DNA from: Adiantum capillus-veneris
Lineage: Eukaryota; Streptophyta; Polypodiopsida; Polypodiales; Pteridaceae
Direction: 5' to 3'
DNA: 64,000 nt
Assembly: GCA_014529385.2 (NCBI GenBank)
Contig: CM043958.1
Span: forward strand, 140,968,234 to 141,032,233
The notes under the pieces were generated by a model. It had not been told where the DNA came from and ran no database searches. It worked only from the letters and a program-made list of their open reading frames with translations. Position numbers and translations under genes: made by a program. Within the stretch, counting starts at the first letter, position 1, and every line of letters begins with the position of its first letter. Shown one piece after another: positions 24,064 through 35,832 of this stretch.

Positions 24064-24978
24064 TCATAGGAGATCCATCATCGGTCGCTGGCGGATCTCA
24101 TCAATCTCCTCCATGGTCAATAGTCTGACCGAGCGTCGTGGATGTTGGGCCAAAGTGATCCGAATCCTCTGATGCAACCTCCGTCGACGCTGTGTAGTCC
24201 TCCATAATCGTGGGCGTCTAGATCTCCCTAGCTTGGTCGCTCGAGCGATCAACGTGCCTCTGGTGTGAGGAGAATGTGAGCTTTGCTGTGGTAGCTGCTC
24301 CTTTGGTTGCCCAGTGTCCACTCTAAAGAAGTCAGTGATCCGTCTTTGAGACTGGCTAGTCTCACCTCTCGTCAAGCTCTCTCTGTGTCTGCGCAGCTCG
24401 AGCAAAAACAGACCCAGACATCTCTGGTCCTCGTACCCCACGACTCTAGAGAGTGGTTCAAAGCCCTCTCTGCACAGGCAGTGAAAGCGGCCTCGTATCT
24501 CATAGTAAATTGGGCAGTGGCATGTGTAGTGCAACTGTGTCTCAAGCCCCATGTGACATAGGGGACATGTCGTAGCCTCTGCTGGTATTCCGTTGTATCT
24601 ACCAGTCTCGATCCGAAGCTGGTGTGAAGATGTGCGTATCTGGCCAATAGCACAACGTATTCCATCAGATAAGTGGGTGTCCATGTACCTAGGCCTCGTC
24701 ACAAAACCATCCTCAGTAAGCTTGAGAAGATGCTCTCTATAGAAAGCCATCTTCGTGCTCAACTCCTGTGCTGACTGTATCCAAGTCCTCCTAGTATGTA
24801 GCTGAGTCAGGTCCTGGCAGATGATCCTGGTGATCTCGGACTGTGTAAGAGTAAGAGATGATGCATCCAATGAGTATTGGAAGGGGGAAATTTGTCCATG
24901 CTGAACCCATGTACCTGAAACCATGATGTCATCTCCCCATATCAGCATATTGTGTCTCCCTGCAAAGCTAACTGTCAA
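24064..24978 (-). CDS. LINE-B ORF2 C-terminal region (B3), open frame
   Basis: 304 codons open to a stop at 24064. Contains TKMAFYREHLLKLTEDGFVTRP, GQIRTSSHQLRIETGRY, CPLCHMGLETQLHYTCHC (C-x2-C-x8-H-x4-C) and YEDQRCLGLFLLELRRHRE. The end is basic (ATKLGRSRRPRLWRTTQRRRR). The same order occurs in B1 and B2. The CCHC motif near the end of LINE ORF2 proteins is thought to help bind RNA or target DNA. This is a fragment of a dead ORF2 and is not a separate gene. Confidence 0.6.
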   Translation of the reverse strand: MTVSFAGRHNMLIWGDDIMVSGTWVQHGQISPFQYSLDASSLTLTQSEITRIICQDLTQLHTRRTWIQSAQELSTKMAFYREHLLKLTEDGFVTRPRYMDTHLSDGIRCAIGQIRTSSHQLRIETGRYNGIPAEATTCPLCHMGLETQLHYTCHCPIYYEIRGRFHCLCREGFEPLSRVVGYEDQRCLGLFLLELRRHRESLTRGETSQSQRRITDFFRVDTGQPKEQLPQQSSHSPHTRGTLIARATKLGRSRRPRLWRTTQRRRRLHQRIRITLAQHPRRSVRLLTMEEIDEIRQRPMMDLL

Positions 24979-26690
24979 GAGGACTCAAGTGCTAGGCGGG
25001 CACATCTGTCTCTAGGGAGGTCCCCCAAGCGGTGTGAAAAGGAGACTGATCCGGTAATCTCCTCAACCACTAATGGGGGGGCAGCTAGCTCTGCTCAAAT
25101 AATGTCATGTGGTACTGAAGCCTTGGCTCTAATAAGCTACGAGATCATAGAGACTAGAGGCTTCTCCATGTCTCCCCATCCATCAGTGCGGCCGGACCTC
25201 CCGTGATGGTCCAATGAAGGCCTTCGTATCTAAACTCCATAGAGCAATGCGGAAGCCACCAGAGCGTCAAAAAGCCAGAGCTTCGTCCGAGGTTCCTGAA
25301 ACTGAATCCGTGAACACATCCTCTCCAATCCACCGAAAACGCATGTGCTCTAGTCAGTCTAGTGTCTGCTGCTCTCAATGAAAATGCTGGTCCACTAAAG
25401 ACCACCCCAAGGTAGGTGTAAGCATCTGTATACTCCACTATCTCATGGCCGTATGTGAATGTGGGTGCTGATCTCCTGGCCCACTGTGGGGTGGTGTAAA
25501 ACACCATAATCTTGGTTTTACCAAGGTTGACAGACAGACCATTGTTGTGAGCAAACCTATGCAAAGCATCCAAGTGACGCTGCATCCCCTCCGGAGAGTC
25601 GGAGAACAACACAATATTATGAGCATATAACAATATTGGAATCCATGTCCCTGCCAACTGTGCACATCTATCACCCTCTCTCTCAATGTAGTCAGAAACC
25701 TCATCCACATACATACCAAATAGAGTAGGAGAGAGCAGGCGCTGGGCAGCCCTGCTTCACCCCGATAGTGGAGTGAACGAATGTAGATAACCCCTCCGGA
25801 GTGCGTACATGCCCCACTACTGACCTGTATAATGCCATAATCCCCCAAATCAGCTCTGTGGGTACTCCCATCTCCTGTAGTCTGCGCATCAATCTAGCTC
25901 TAGGCACTGTGTCAAATGCTTTGCGGAAGTCCTCAAAGCTACAATAGATCCGTCTCCCATGTGATCTTCCCTCCTCAACAATGGCTCTGAGTGTCAGAAT
26001 GTGGTGAAGAGTAGAAAAACCTCTCTTGAACTTTGCCTGATCCGCTCCGCGTATACCCTTCCTCTCTGCCCATCTACTCGTCTACTGCTCAAGAATGGAT
26101 GCGTACAACCGTGCCAATGTGTGTCCAATCATGATAGTGCGGGATTCCCAAGCACGATAGGGTCTCCTGACTTGAAGATAGGTACAATAGTAGATAAACT
26201 CCAAGTATCAGGCAAACCCTCACACATGGCACGGTTGAACATCACTGCCAGAAGCTCTGCGAGCAGATCCCTGGCATGTATAAAATGCTCAGCCACTAAG
26301 CCATCATGATCATATGCTCTTCCAATTCTCATCCTATCAATGGCCTTCTTCACCATCTCAGCGGGGAAAAAAGCACGTGTGTGGGCATAGCTCAGGGGGG
26401 TCGGGAAGAGGCGGCTGTCCAAGAATTGTGTACAGAGATGAGGCATACTGGCCCCAGGCCTCTGTAGAAGTAATGGCAAGAGGGGGGGAGTGCTCATGAA
26501 AGAGTTGCCATGCCTAACCTGAGTCTTGACTCAAGAATAGTTGATATAGATCCTGCTCTAGTTGAGCCAAAAATGTCCTCTTCTTCCGCCGCACTAGGCG
26601 TCGGAAGGCAATCTGTGACTGTCTATGAGTGATGTCCCTCGTCTTGCGGCACTCCTCATTATACCAGCCGTTTTGGGGCATGCTCCTAGA
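24979..26690 (-). pseudogene. LINE-B B3 RT pseudogene with YAHN in place of YADD
   Basis: Blocks are RQSQIAFRRLVRRKKR-type sequence near 26610, DHDGLVAEHFIHARDLLAE near 26290, and FRKAFDTVPRARLMRRLQEMG near 25900. LLYAHNIVLFSDSPEGMQ lies near 25625, then LSVNLGKTKIMVF near 25530 and YTYLGVVFSGP near 25410. The catalytic box reads Tyr-Ala-His-Asn, so both metal-binding aspartates of the usual YADD are gone. Multiple frameshifts also occur. Confidence 0.7.
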
Positions 26691-26879
26691 ACATACAAGG
26701 CAAGTCGTCTATGTAGTGAGAGCTAACGGGGTTATGTTGGTGGCTATATGTGTGCAATTTGTGATGCTTCTCGTATATAAGTGAGATTTGAGTCCTAAGC
26801 AAGTAGGGGGTAGCTTATTATCGGCTATGTGTAGGTCCCTCATGCTTTCTCATGCAAGTTTTTGTCCTCGACTAGCTAT

Positions 26880-27594
26880 CATGGGGATGGGCACCACGTG
26901 CCAACATAAAAGAACAGACTGAACAACTTTAGGCACTTCAAATAACAACTGAATTGAAAGAGATAGAGAGTGCACGACACACGAGACGGGGAGTGGCGGA
27001 GTTCCACCCCGAGAGAGCACTGGTCCCAAACGTTGGCGCCCCTTTCGATATTTCTTTATATTGCTTGAACTCAATACAACACAGATACTCCAATCCCTAC
27101 ACCTTCACGTGGAAGCATGCTAGAGACTGAGCCCTTTGCACATATATAAAGGCCCTTGGCTTGTGAAAAGCAATTACATGAAAAGCTTCAAACTCGAAAG
27201 CATCTGGCATCAAAAGCTGGCACTAAAATCTGCCAATCGTAAATCACGAAATTCGTACATGTTGCCACGTCAGCACAATCAGCGTGAAACATGGAATTCC
27301 GTACAGTTTGCCACATCAGCATGTAGCACGTTTTGCGGGCGTACGTACAACTGCCACGTCATTGCTTTATGTGTGCATGTGTGTAGAGGTCGCTTTATCT
27401 TAATGTCTTTAGGTCACTTGGGCCCCATCAGACAAGGTCCCATAGGTTGGTGGGAACTCTTTTTAAAAAAAAGGCCACTTGGCAAGACTGTGCAAGTTGG
27501 TGAAACTTCTTCTTCACTCAAGATTTAGATCCCTTGAGAGGGATCTGTAGGTTGGCTCTTTTCTTCCGTGGCTTGACACGTCAGCAGTTTGTGT
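26880..27594 (-). mobile_element. Solo LTR of family T, minus strand
   Basis: The minus strand runs from CACAAACTGCTGACGTGTC (27594-27575) through a TATA-like AATATAAAGAAATA near 27056, the GGGGCGCC box near 27045 and a CT-poor region, to GGCACGTGGTGCCCATC near 26885. No PBS or polypurine tract is found beside it. It is best explained as a solo LTR left by LTR-LTR recombination. The terminal bases are degraded, so no TSD is assigned. Confidence 0.7.
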
Positions 27595-27929
27595 CTCTAT
27601 GCATAGTCGTGCTATGGTAGCCTTATGTCCGCTCCAACTTTGCACATAGTTTTGTGAAATTTCGAAATAGTTTTGTGTTGAGCACTTTTGGGGAGACATT
27701 GCTATGGAGGTGCTTTTGTTTGCCCGACAATGTGTACAAGCTTTTTATGCAAGAGGGTTCCAAAAGTGGTAAACCTAATCTGATGGACTTGTCTGTGCAT
27801 GTAGGTCCGGCAAATAGGACCACAAAATTGTTGACAAAGCATGAGATAAGACATCATATCCATGATTTGTGTGTGATGCTTGTGGGAACCAGTAGAGGTG
27901 TATTTACTATTTGAAGAGGGTAGAGTCTT

Positions 27930-28890
27930 GCATATGTATGTACGAAATTTAGAAAGCGTAAGGTAAGCCAGCATGCCCAATTTTTGAGATTAGAAATGTC
28001 TGTGGCTTTGCATCGGCTTAGTGCAAAACTTGCATTGGGACAATCACAAAATTTCAAATACTTCTGTACACCACCAGTGTGCTAAGGACTAGATAGAAAA
28101 GATGGATGCAAATGTTGAGAAAGTATGATGTTGATATGAATTATCTGGCGGGAAAAGATAATAAATTGACTGATGCTTTGAGGCGTATCATTGTCATAGA
28201 TCTTCATGCAATATTTGACTGTTGTGTGTACGAATTTGATTGACCAAATTGGTCTTGTGGTGTAAAATAATCCCTCCTCCTGTATCTTTTAAGCATAAAA
28301 GTGTAAAAAATGTCATGATATTCCTCATTCTGACCATCCTAGGGTTACTAAAACATATATTGAGGTGAGACGGTCTTTCTTTTGGGCTCAAGTGAAAAAG
28401 TGTGTTTCAGTTTTATGTGTATGAATGCTTGCAATGTCATCCATTGAAGAACGGTTGATTAAAAATGCTTTGCAAAATTCATTATTTCGTGTGCATCACC
28501 AGAACCAACAATTCATATCAATGGACTTTGACACCAAGCAAATGGTTGAGAAAATGAAAGGAAATTGAAAGAAAGTTAGTAATCCATCAGGCTGTTCAAT
28601 ATGATTTTCTACACACTGGACAACATTATGATTGTTTGAACATTGTTTTTTTGTCTATTGCATGTGGGAGTGCCTGGGAAGTGAGCTCATTTTCATGATC
28701 AGTACTTGATGGTATAACTGAATGCAGGCAAAATTTTCTCTGTGAAGCTTTGGCATATTTTGCTAGTTTTGTGGGTAGAGTGCCAAAAACGATTTCCAGA
28801 GGTTTACTCAAGAATGTCTTCGGTCGAAATTGGAGCCAGTTCTCTGTGGATGTAGCTTGCCAATATCTCCTCCAAGTAAGTTCATTAAAA
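27930..28890 (+). pseudogene. Decayed Ty3/Gypsy pol (RNase H end and integrase)
   Basis: Near 28115-28190 the sequence reads YDVDMNYLAGKDNKLTDALRR, the end of a Gypsy RNase H domain. Near 28310-28410 it reads HDIPHSDHPRVTKTYIEVRRSFFWAQVKKCVS, an integrase H2C2 region. ISMDFDTKQMV near 28520 stands where integrase has SMDF. A further block near 28790-28880 (LLKNVFGRNWSQFSVDV) fits the second catalytic region loosely. Many stops and frameshifts show that it is old. Confidence 0.6.
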
Positions 28891-30799
28891 AAATGGGGTC
28901 AAAGTTTGTTTCAAGGAAAACACAACAATTTGAGCATGTTTGTCTCAATCAATCCGAAACTGAAACCTTTACGTGCAATTTTAGGCTACTGCTAAAGCAA
29001 TCACTTTGTAAAGGATGCTGATATCTATGTCTCCCTGTTGTAAAATATCCCTCTATGATTGATAGTACTTGTATATCTCTGTCTACAACTCTCTGAATCT
29101 TGAAACAATAGCTATCTGCTTAATACAAATGAATTTTCGGAGTTCACATTAGTTCAGAGAGAATTTTTGTCTTCAAAAGATGTTAGCATACCTTCTTTTT
29201 TCCCAGGTGGACACCCTTAAATAAGGTCCATGGGATGTGCTTACATTATATTTCTCCCATTGTTTAGTTTTGCGTTGGTCTGTCGCATCACCCATCCACA
29301 GATCTCATAACATCATGGTTTATGTGGATGATTATTTTTGGTTGAACAGGCAAGAGTAGCAGATATGGATAGCAGAACCTCGAAGATGAATGGATTTATC
29401 ATACACCTCAGAAAACAATTGCAAGATAGGAAAGCATGTTATCCTGGCTCGTTAAGAGCAAGGAAGCTTCCTGAAACCAAGATGAACTTTTGTATGAAAA
29501 AGGGCAGGTGATGATCAAGGATGGATTGAGACTTATTAGGAAGGAGATTGAAAGAGACACGTATGCAGCTATGGAATCTTGCAAGAATGATATGCCCACA
29601 TGAGGAAGGACCTGCAAAAGGAAACGATTGATGAATATAAGTATTAAAAGGGAAAATGCAGGCCATTTTGAGAATAGAGGTGAATGCAATGAACTTGTGG
29701 TGCAAAAGAGATTGGATGGTTCACTTGCTACTTTTGAAGCTTGGAAATTGGAAATGAAAAATTGTATAAGCAAAAAAGATGATCTGCTTGAAGATCTTAG
29801 GGGAGAACTTCCGGCATTTGCGAGTAAGCTTGATAAAGCGATACAACTCAAAACGGTACAACAGGTCCACACTTACAAGATTAAGTAAACGAGCTAAAGT
29901 CACCTGTAGAGAGCAGATGAAGGGCATAGATTGATGGGGTAAACAAACATGAGGAAAACACCACATGGATAGTTGTGTTAGATGCATTAGCTTCATGCAT
30001 AAAATTTCCGTTAATAGAAAAATTACCCATAGATGCATGGAGTGTAAGGAAGGATGTTGCTGATTTGGAGAAAAAGAAAGAAGTCTTTTGCATCGATGTG
30101 CCTTATATAGGGTGAGAAAATTTGGAGAAAGATCTCACTCATGCTCAAGCAGCGCAAATAAAAGAATGCATGCCATGTTTGCTCGAGGCTAGAAAGGCAA
30201 GAAAATTGCAAATTTATAGAGATTACAGCTAACCCATGTGTAACTCCCATCGCTGGGAGATATTTATCATACCTTGTGCGTCTACTTAAATACTTAAAAA
30301 CTCTCATACTGCATGGTCATACTCACCAAAATCCTTCGTTCCTATATCCATAAAGAAACCTGACAAGAAGTTGTCCTTGCATTGAAGGTCCCAACTAGCA
30401 TGATATCTCCCACTCTGGAGTACTCCATGATCACATAAGGCAATTGCCCATTTGGGCTTGCATTTTCACCGAAAGAAGGTACAAAGTGGCATACGGCAAT
30501 ATAACTATGATACACATATAATGAGCATACTCATCCCCCTGGATGACGTGCATAATAAGATGTAACTTCTCATTGTAAAGCATGGTAGCCCCTCTTGATC
30601 CTCTACTAGTGCTTCCACAAGCTTCCTTTCGATTTGTATCTATACATTGAGAGAAGTTTCCGAATATAAAACAATTTCCTATCCTTTAAAAGTCCCCTGA
30701 AAAGCACGTACATCCAACCGAAATGACTGCCACTTTGCAAATCTTAGCATGGTCTCATACTGTCTAAACTTCATTTCTCACGATGTTGGCTGGCCAACG
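28891..30799. other. No confident gene; low-complexity old repeat sequence
   Basis: AT-rich, with short lysine/glutamate-rich frames such as 29628-29888 (86 codons, coiled-coil-like LEDLRGELPAFASKLDKAI) that I do not recognise. A minus-strand stretch around 30750-30400 looks like decayed coding sequence (FAKWQSFRLDVRAFQGTF) without a firm identity. Confidence 0.3.
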
Positions 30800-30990
30800 G
30801 TCCAAGTGATGCAAGATAGACAGAGTAATTCAGAGATAGAGAGTCTGAGAGAGAGAGACGGGATTGAGAGAGATGGAGAGGTTTAGTTCCTCCCCTACGC
30901 GGTACAAGCCCTTGAATAGGCGCCACTTTCGGTATTTCTCTTATTTATGTAAAATTTTAACAATACAAAGCTCATAAGAGATGGTGCCCC
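30800..30990 (-). mobile_element. Degenerate family T LTR fragment
   Basis: Contains the minus-strand order of a family T LTR core. GAGAGAGAG and TGGAGAGG-type sequence lies beside GGCGCCACTTTCGGTATTTCTC, as in the GGCGCC...GGTATTTCTTTATATTG box of other copies. It is strongly diverged and has no termini. Confidence 0.4.
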
Positions 30991-31109
30991 GCTTCTGAGA
31001 GAGGAGGAAGAGAGAGAGTGCCAACAATAGCCTTACAATTGGCTAAATCAGCCCTTTAAATAGAGATGTGTGTGTGTGTGTGTGTGTGTGAGTTTTTACA
31101 CTTACAATT

Positions 31110-32050
31110 CATTTATCATGGCATGGTCGACAGCAGCGAGAAGGAAATTCCCTTCGTTTGGAGAGTCTTCATTGGAGTCGGGCATTCTTTCTTACTTTGG
31201 TTGACCGTTCGCCTCGTCAAGCATGCTCTCTCTCTTGTCGTGGTCTTCGCGTAGTTGGTGATGTGGTTGATGAGGTGGGCTACACTTTTCAGTTTTCCCT
31301 TGCCGCTCGCCGTTTTGGATTGGGTATGCATTACCGTCAATTTTGGAGAGAGCTTCAACACATGCTGGTTGACTTTTTACCCATTCCGCCTATGGTTGAT
31401 GGTACCCACATGTTTGATTAGAATTTCCAAGACATGCCTTTTGAGGCCATTTTTGCGAGTCAGGTTTATGCTCTTTTTCTACCGTGGCCTTGGCTTGTTG
31501 ACCACTGTAATGCCCTATGGTCAATGTACAAGTCTGATACGTGGTGGAGGAAGCCACTCTCTGCCGTCTGGAAGAGCCACTTGCTTTTGAAGGAGCGATT
31601 GTTTCTCTGGCGATTCTTGCTTGGAGTTCTCTTGATGGGCGCTTTTCTCAGTGCACGTCATATCTGTTCTTCTCGTTGTGTCCTCTGTTCGACTTCGGAA
31701 GAGACTGTCTGTCACCTGCTTTGGGATGGCTGCATTACTAGAGTTTTTCTTCGCCGCATATCAGCTTGTATGCGGCTCCGCTTCCCCTTTATGGTCTTCC
31801 ACAAACAGTTTTGGACTTTTGGTATTCTCCCGCCTTCCTTATAGCGATTTACGGTCTTCTTTATGTGGGTCAGATTTTGGGCTTATTGAACCCTGTGGCG
31901 TCAACGTAATGGTTGTTTGTTCGATCGTTTTGATTTTAGATCCTTTTCAGTCTTTCAAGCTTTCCCTTAGGCAATCTTTATGTTTTCCCTTGGAAGTTGG
32001 TGATGTCACTCCAGAGATACATCAGCTTTCTTATGAATGCTTTTAGCCCT
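31110..32050 (+). pseudogene. Third LINE lineage, ORF2 C-terminal end
   Basis: Near 31545-31735 the sequence reads LSAVWKSHLLLKERLFLWRFLLG, then CVLCSTSEETVCHLLWDGC. This is the zf-RVT pattern of plant L1-type LINEs (W-K, FLWR, C-x2-C, EET-x2-H-x3-W-x-C). Near 31885 a second frame reads TLWRQRNGCLFDRFDF, the IWKxRNxxIFE-type end motif. Upstream (31160-31430) a related frame is open with one stop. It is not closely similar to LINE-A or LINE-B, and no tail or TSD was found. Confidence 0.55.
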
Positions 32051-33714
32051 CTTTCACAGCCGAACACTTCTGTGTTCTTTTATTTGTATATGATCCTTTG
32101 TGTGGGTTTTCCTTGCCTTGAGGTTTCCCACTTGTAAATTAATCCCAAGATCTACGAAGAAAAAGTGTGTGTTTACATAAAGCTCAAGTGCCAAGTGTGT
32201 GCACTTTCTTCTACTATCTGAGCATCTGATGGGCTGTTTTGCACGAGTGGCTGGTTGCTCATGTGTGGGTGTGGGTGCCTTGGCTGAAATTGGCAGCTTT
32301 TTTGTTGTCATGTATCTGCTATTCTTCATCCACCCTGGTCGCCTAGTACTTGCCATGCTTGAAACGCCCTTCACTAGGGTCATCTAGTACTTGCCATGCT
32401 TGAATTGCAACCTCCCATGCATGCACTCCAGTTGCCTTGCATGGATGCCACTTGCCAGGGTGCCATGCATGGACTCCAATTGACTTGCATGGTCCATCAT
32501 CTGCTATGCATGGACCCCAGTTACTTTGCATGGCCATCCTAGTGTCCACGTGCTTTGCATGCTCTGCTAGATGCTACGCGCCAGTAGCCTTGACCCTTTC
32601 TGAACATTCCTTGCTAGTCTATGGGTCGCCTTGCATGCTCTGCAAGTTTCCCTTCTCCAGGGCACCTTGCACACGTCAAGCACCTGTAGCTTCACAAGCA
32701 ACAGAATCTCTTGCATCTCTCATGCAGCTTCTCAAGTAATTCCTACAAAATCAACAAGCATATCAATGAACTCAACACTTGTAGATATTCAGCTCTGTCC
32801 ATGGCTTTGTGCCATATCTGTGATAGTTGCACATTATCCATACAATTTCCCTCCCCTTAAAAGAAGAGTAATCGTCCTGGATTACACGTATGGACAACAT
32901 AGAATTTTAATAACGATGGCTCACAAACATGTATACAAACCATCCCGTAAGTGCATCACTACACAGGATGACCTACAGACCATAATGCATTCATTAGCAT
33001 AGATACTATCAACAAAGATACTGGTTCAACATGTCACATTCATGCTGGTCCAACATTTCACATTAGACTTAGCATCTGAATCCAACATTTCCCATTGGAC
33101 TCACCTCCTAGTCCAACCTTTCACATTACACTCCAGAGGTCAATCACTAGCTATTACACCTTGGTTCAACCTTTCACATCAAACCCATCCAGGTGTACCA
33201 ATGGATTAGTTATACATAGATACAGACGTATATCCCTAATAGAAGTCGCACGGGCAAAGTATTGTTAGCTTTATAACTCGGATGTGTTAAAACTAACACA
33301 ACCGTGACCGCTACGTTCTCACATCGGTCAATCTAGTTGACAAGAGAGTGGAGTGCTCCCCTCTATGCAGCAAGCATTGCACAAGATCAACTATTGAAGT
33401 GACCTGGCTGAGCTTTTCCATGGAAGCTCCAAAACCAAAGGTCTCAAGGCATAGACCTCAACGTAAGGGTTATTCGCCGATTCATCCTCCACTCCATCCA
33501 AATTATTCGGCATCACCAAGTCACACTTGGCCCACCTCCAAATACTTCAGAAGGATCTACCCTTTCACCTTTTTTTGTAGTCTTGCAGATACTTCAAAGC
33601 GTATCACATAAGTATCTAAAGACAATGTTGAAATATCAACCTCGATATTAAGGTCCCTGTACCTAGCTTGAGCTCTTGTCTATGGGAAACCTCTCTATGC
33701 ATGGCATACCCTAT
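32051..33714. other. No gene; two blocks of imperfect tandem repeats
   Basis: 32345-32640 holds a loose repeat built on TTGCATGG and ATGCATGGAC units spaced about 25-35 nt apart. 33030-33195 holds about five imperfect copies of a CCAACATTTCACATT unit about 35-40 nt apart. The remainder is unrecognised. Confidence 0.45.
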
Positions 33715-33905
33715 GCCTTCATTGATTAAGTCATCATTCCCTTTGATAATTCCTTATGCAGTAGACTCTTGTACATGGCTGTATAAGCCTCTCTTTTTTC
33801 ATCATAAAGAACTTGAGTCTTGTGCCCAATGTTTTGTTCGTGCTTTGAGTCTAATCTCTCTCTAATTGATCCTAATTTCTTAACATGGTATTAGAGCCTG
33901 GGTAT
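33715..33905 (+). mobile_element. LTR end and primer-binding site of a Copia-like element
   Basis: The block ends CTAATTTCTTAACA at 33885 and is followed by TGGTATTAGAGCCTGGG (33886-33902), a variant of the initiator tRNA-Met PBS. The LTR end matches 49400-49567 in the same orientation. It contains TATAAGCCTCTCTTTTTTC, a likely TATA region. No coding region follows; family T sequence begins by 33960. Confidence 0.6.
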
Positions 33906-33959
33906 ATTAGAGAGTTTTAATTCTGCTATCGATTAATAAGCCTAACTCTAAGCTATGTT

Positions 33960-34113
33960 TTATTAAGCCTATTATCCTCCCCACCAACTTATACGACCCC
34001 GTCTGATGGGCTCCAAGTGACCTAAAATAAAAGCAGGACCAACACACACAAATTTCTTGCATAAAAGATGATGACATGGCAGCTGTACGGACACTAACGA
34101 TTTGCTTTGACAC
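33960..34113 (+). mobile_element. Family T LTR, left part, interrupted by T2
   Basis: Reads CCACCAACTTATACGACCCC, GGGCTCCAAGTGACC and GATGACATGGCAGCTGTACGG, all characteristic of family T LTRs. It continues at 36576 after the T2 insertion. The true 5' terminus is missing. Confidence 0.65.
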
Positions 34114-34866
34114 TGTAACAAACTGCTGACGTGTCGACCTACTGAAGAACGGAGCTACCGGCCGAGGGGCCTAAACCCTAAGAAGAACAAGTAACAGAAG
34201 AAGTGTCACTAAGTGATGACGTGGTTGCCCAAGAGCAGAAACCCTAACCCTAATTTTTGCCAAAAACCCTAACTGCTGAAACCCTAACCTTAAAACCTGC
34301 AAACCCTAATTCTAGAAACCCTAAGAAGAACACGTAACAGAAGAAGAAGTCCTACCAACTTATGGGGATCCCATCGAATGGGGCCCCAAGTGACATGAAG
34401 GCATTAAAAATAAAGCAGAACACGCTCAAAAGACTTTGCACATCAAAATATGATGATGTGGCACCTGTACGGACGTTCCGAAATTCGCGGCGGATTTTTA
34501 GGAAAATCTCGAAATTTTAGGAAAGTGATTTTTTGGGGTCAGCTTTTCATATTTGATGCTTTTAGGCTTTGGGCCTTTAAATATGAGCCTTGGGGCCCCT
34601 CTCTAACACTTTTTAGCGCACAGATTGCAGAGCAGGTGCTCCCTGGCTATTGTACTTTGCGAATCAGCAGTAATATAAAAAAATACCGAAAGGGGCGCCA
34701 AGGTTTGGGGCCAATACTCTCTAGGGTGGAATTCCGCCACTCCGTGTCGCGTGTCGTCTCTCTCTCTCTCTCTCAGTTCAGTTGTTATTGAACAGTTGTT
34801 ATTGAAGTGCTGAAAGTCTGTTCAGTCTATTCTTTTCTATTGGCACGTGGTGCCCGTCTTGTGAGA
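34114..34866 (+). repeat. 5' LTR of T2 with telo-box cluster
   Basis: Starts TGTAACAAACTGCTGACGTG and ends CCCGTCTTGTGAGA. Six AAACCCTAA motifs lie between about 34168 and 34325. GATGATGTGGCACCTGTACGG is at about 34452. A TATA-like AATATAAAAAAATACCG is near 34671, followed by GGGGCGCC and a CT tract. GGCACGTGGTGCC, with a CACGTG G-box, is near the end. Confidence 0.8.
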
Positions 34867-35832
34867 GTGGTATCATAGCATCGGTCGTGTGCTTTTCTGA
34901 AAGCATACCGGTCCTACAAAAGAGCAGACATAGCTATTGGAATTTTATTCGAGGTATCTTCGCCCTCCAACCCGAGCTTATTAGCGACTCCCACCCTTAC
35001 TTCATCGCGCATCAGGCACGCTCCCGTCTTCACCGCAGTGTCTTATAGGGCATAAGCCAATTAAGATCACTTGCAAGAGAAGGATCCAGATTTGTTTCAT
35101 GGTAGGGATCCAGAAATAAGATCACTTTCATGGTAGGCCAATAGAAATACGTCTGGGGAGTGTTTTGTTGTATGCTTGTAAAATAATTGTTGTTGTGACT
35201 CCCGGCCCAGACCTGGATGGTTAGGCGGGAGGAGTATTAAGAAGTCTGAGCAGTGGTTACTCTCAGCACCTCCAAACGACGCAGGCTGCAGTCGGGGGGG
35301 CGTTTGGTTGTAAAAGGCCTCTATATCTCCCGGCCTGGACCTTTTTAAGTTATGTAGGAAGAGTGATGAGGGAGTCGTTGAATATCTCCCGACCCGGACC
35401 TTGTTTGGTTATGCGGGAGGAGTGTTCATCGGCGGCTTTATGTTTCTATGTCTTGTAACATGCATATGTAAGCATTTGTGTTGCATTGTGATGTGCCAAC
35501 TACTGAATATTCCTAATTGGATGAGATTGCTTGGGTATGTAATTTTAGTGCATCTAGACACCCGTGGAAGATCAGTACGTTTTGGGTGTGATGGCTAATT
35601 TTACTACGCCGGAATATCAAGAGTTCCGATCTGGACGAAAGGAGAAGCTAACTCCTTGATCAAAACAGCCCAAAGAAGAAGCTAACTCCTTGATCAAAAG
35701 AGCAGAAAGGAGAAGCTAACTCCTTGATCAAAAGAGCAAACTGATTGTCCCTCGGAAATTTTTGAGCTAACTTGAGTTGTTTTGCAGATATGCTGTGATC
35801 GAGGACGATTACTCTCTGTCAAGAAGGGGAGA

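Larger units (their letters stand above)
23768..26690 (-). mobile_element. LINE-B copy B3, 5'-truncated
   Basis: The minus-strand element begins at about 26690 at the SMPQNSWYDEECR-type junction after the endonuclease. It continues through RT and the CCHC C-terminus to a 3' end followed by (CT)n. The 5' flank (26691-26720) is not CT-rich. Frameshifts and stops occur in RT, while the C-terminal 304 codons are open. Confidence 0.8.

Noticed and set aside
34235-34330. Interstitial telomere array
   Set aside because: The AAACCCTAA units are separated by other sequence and lie in a defined LTR; there is no run of perfect tandem CCCTAAA.
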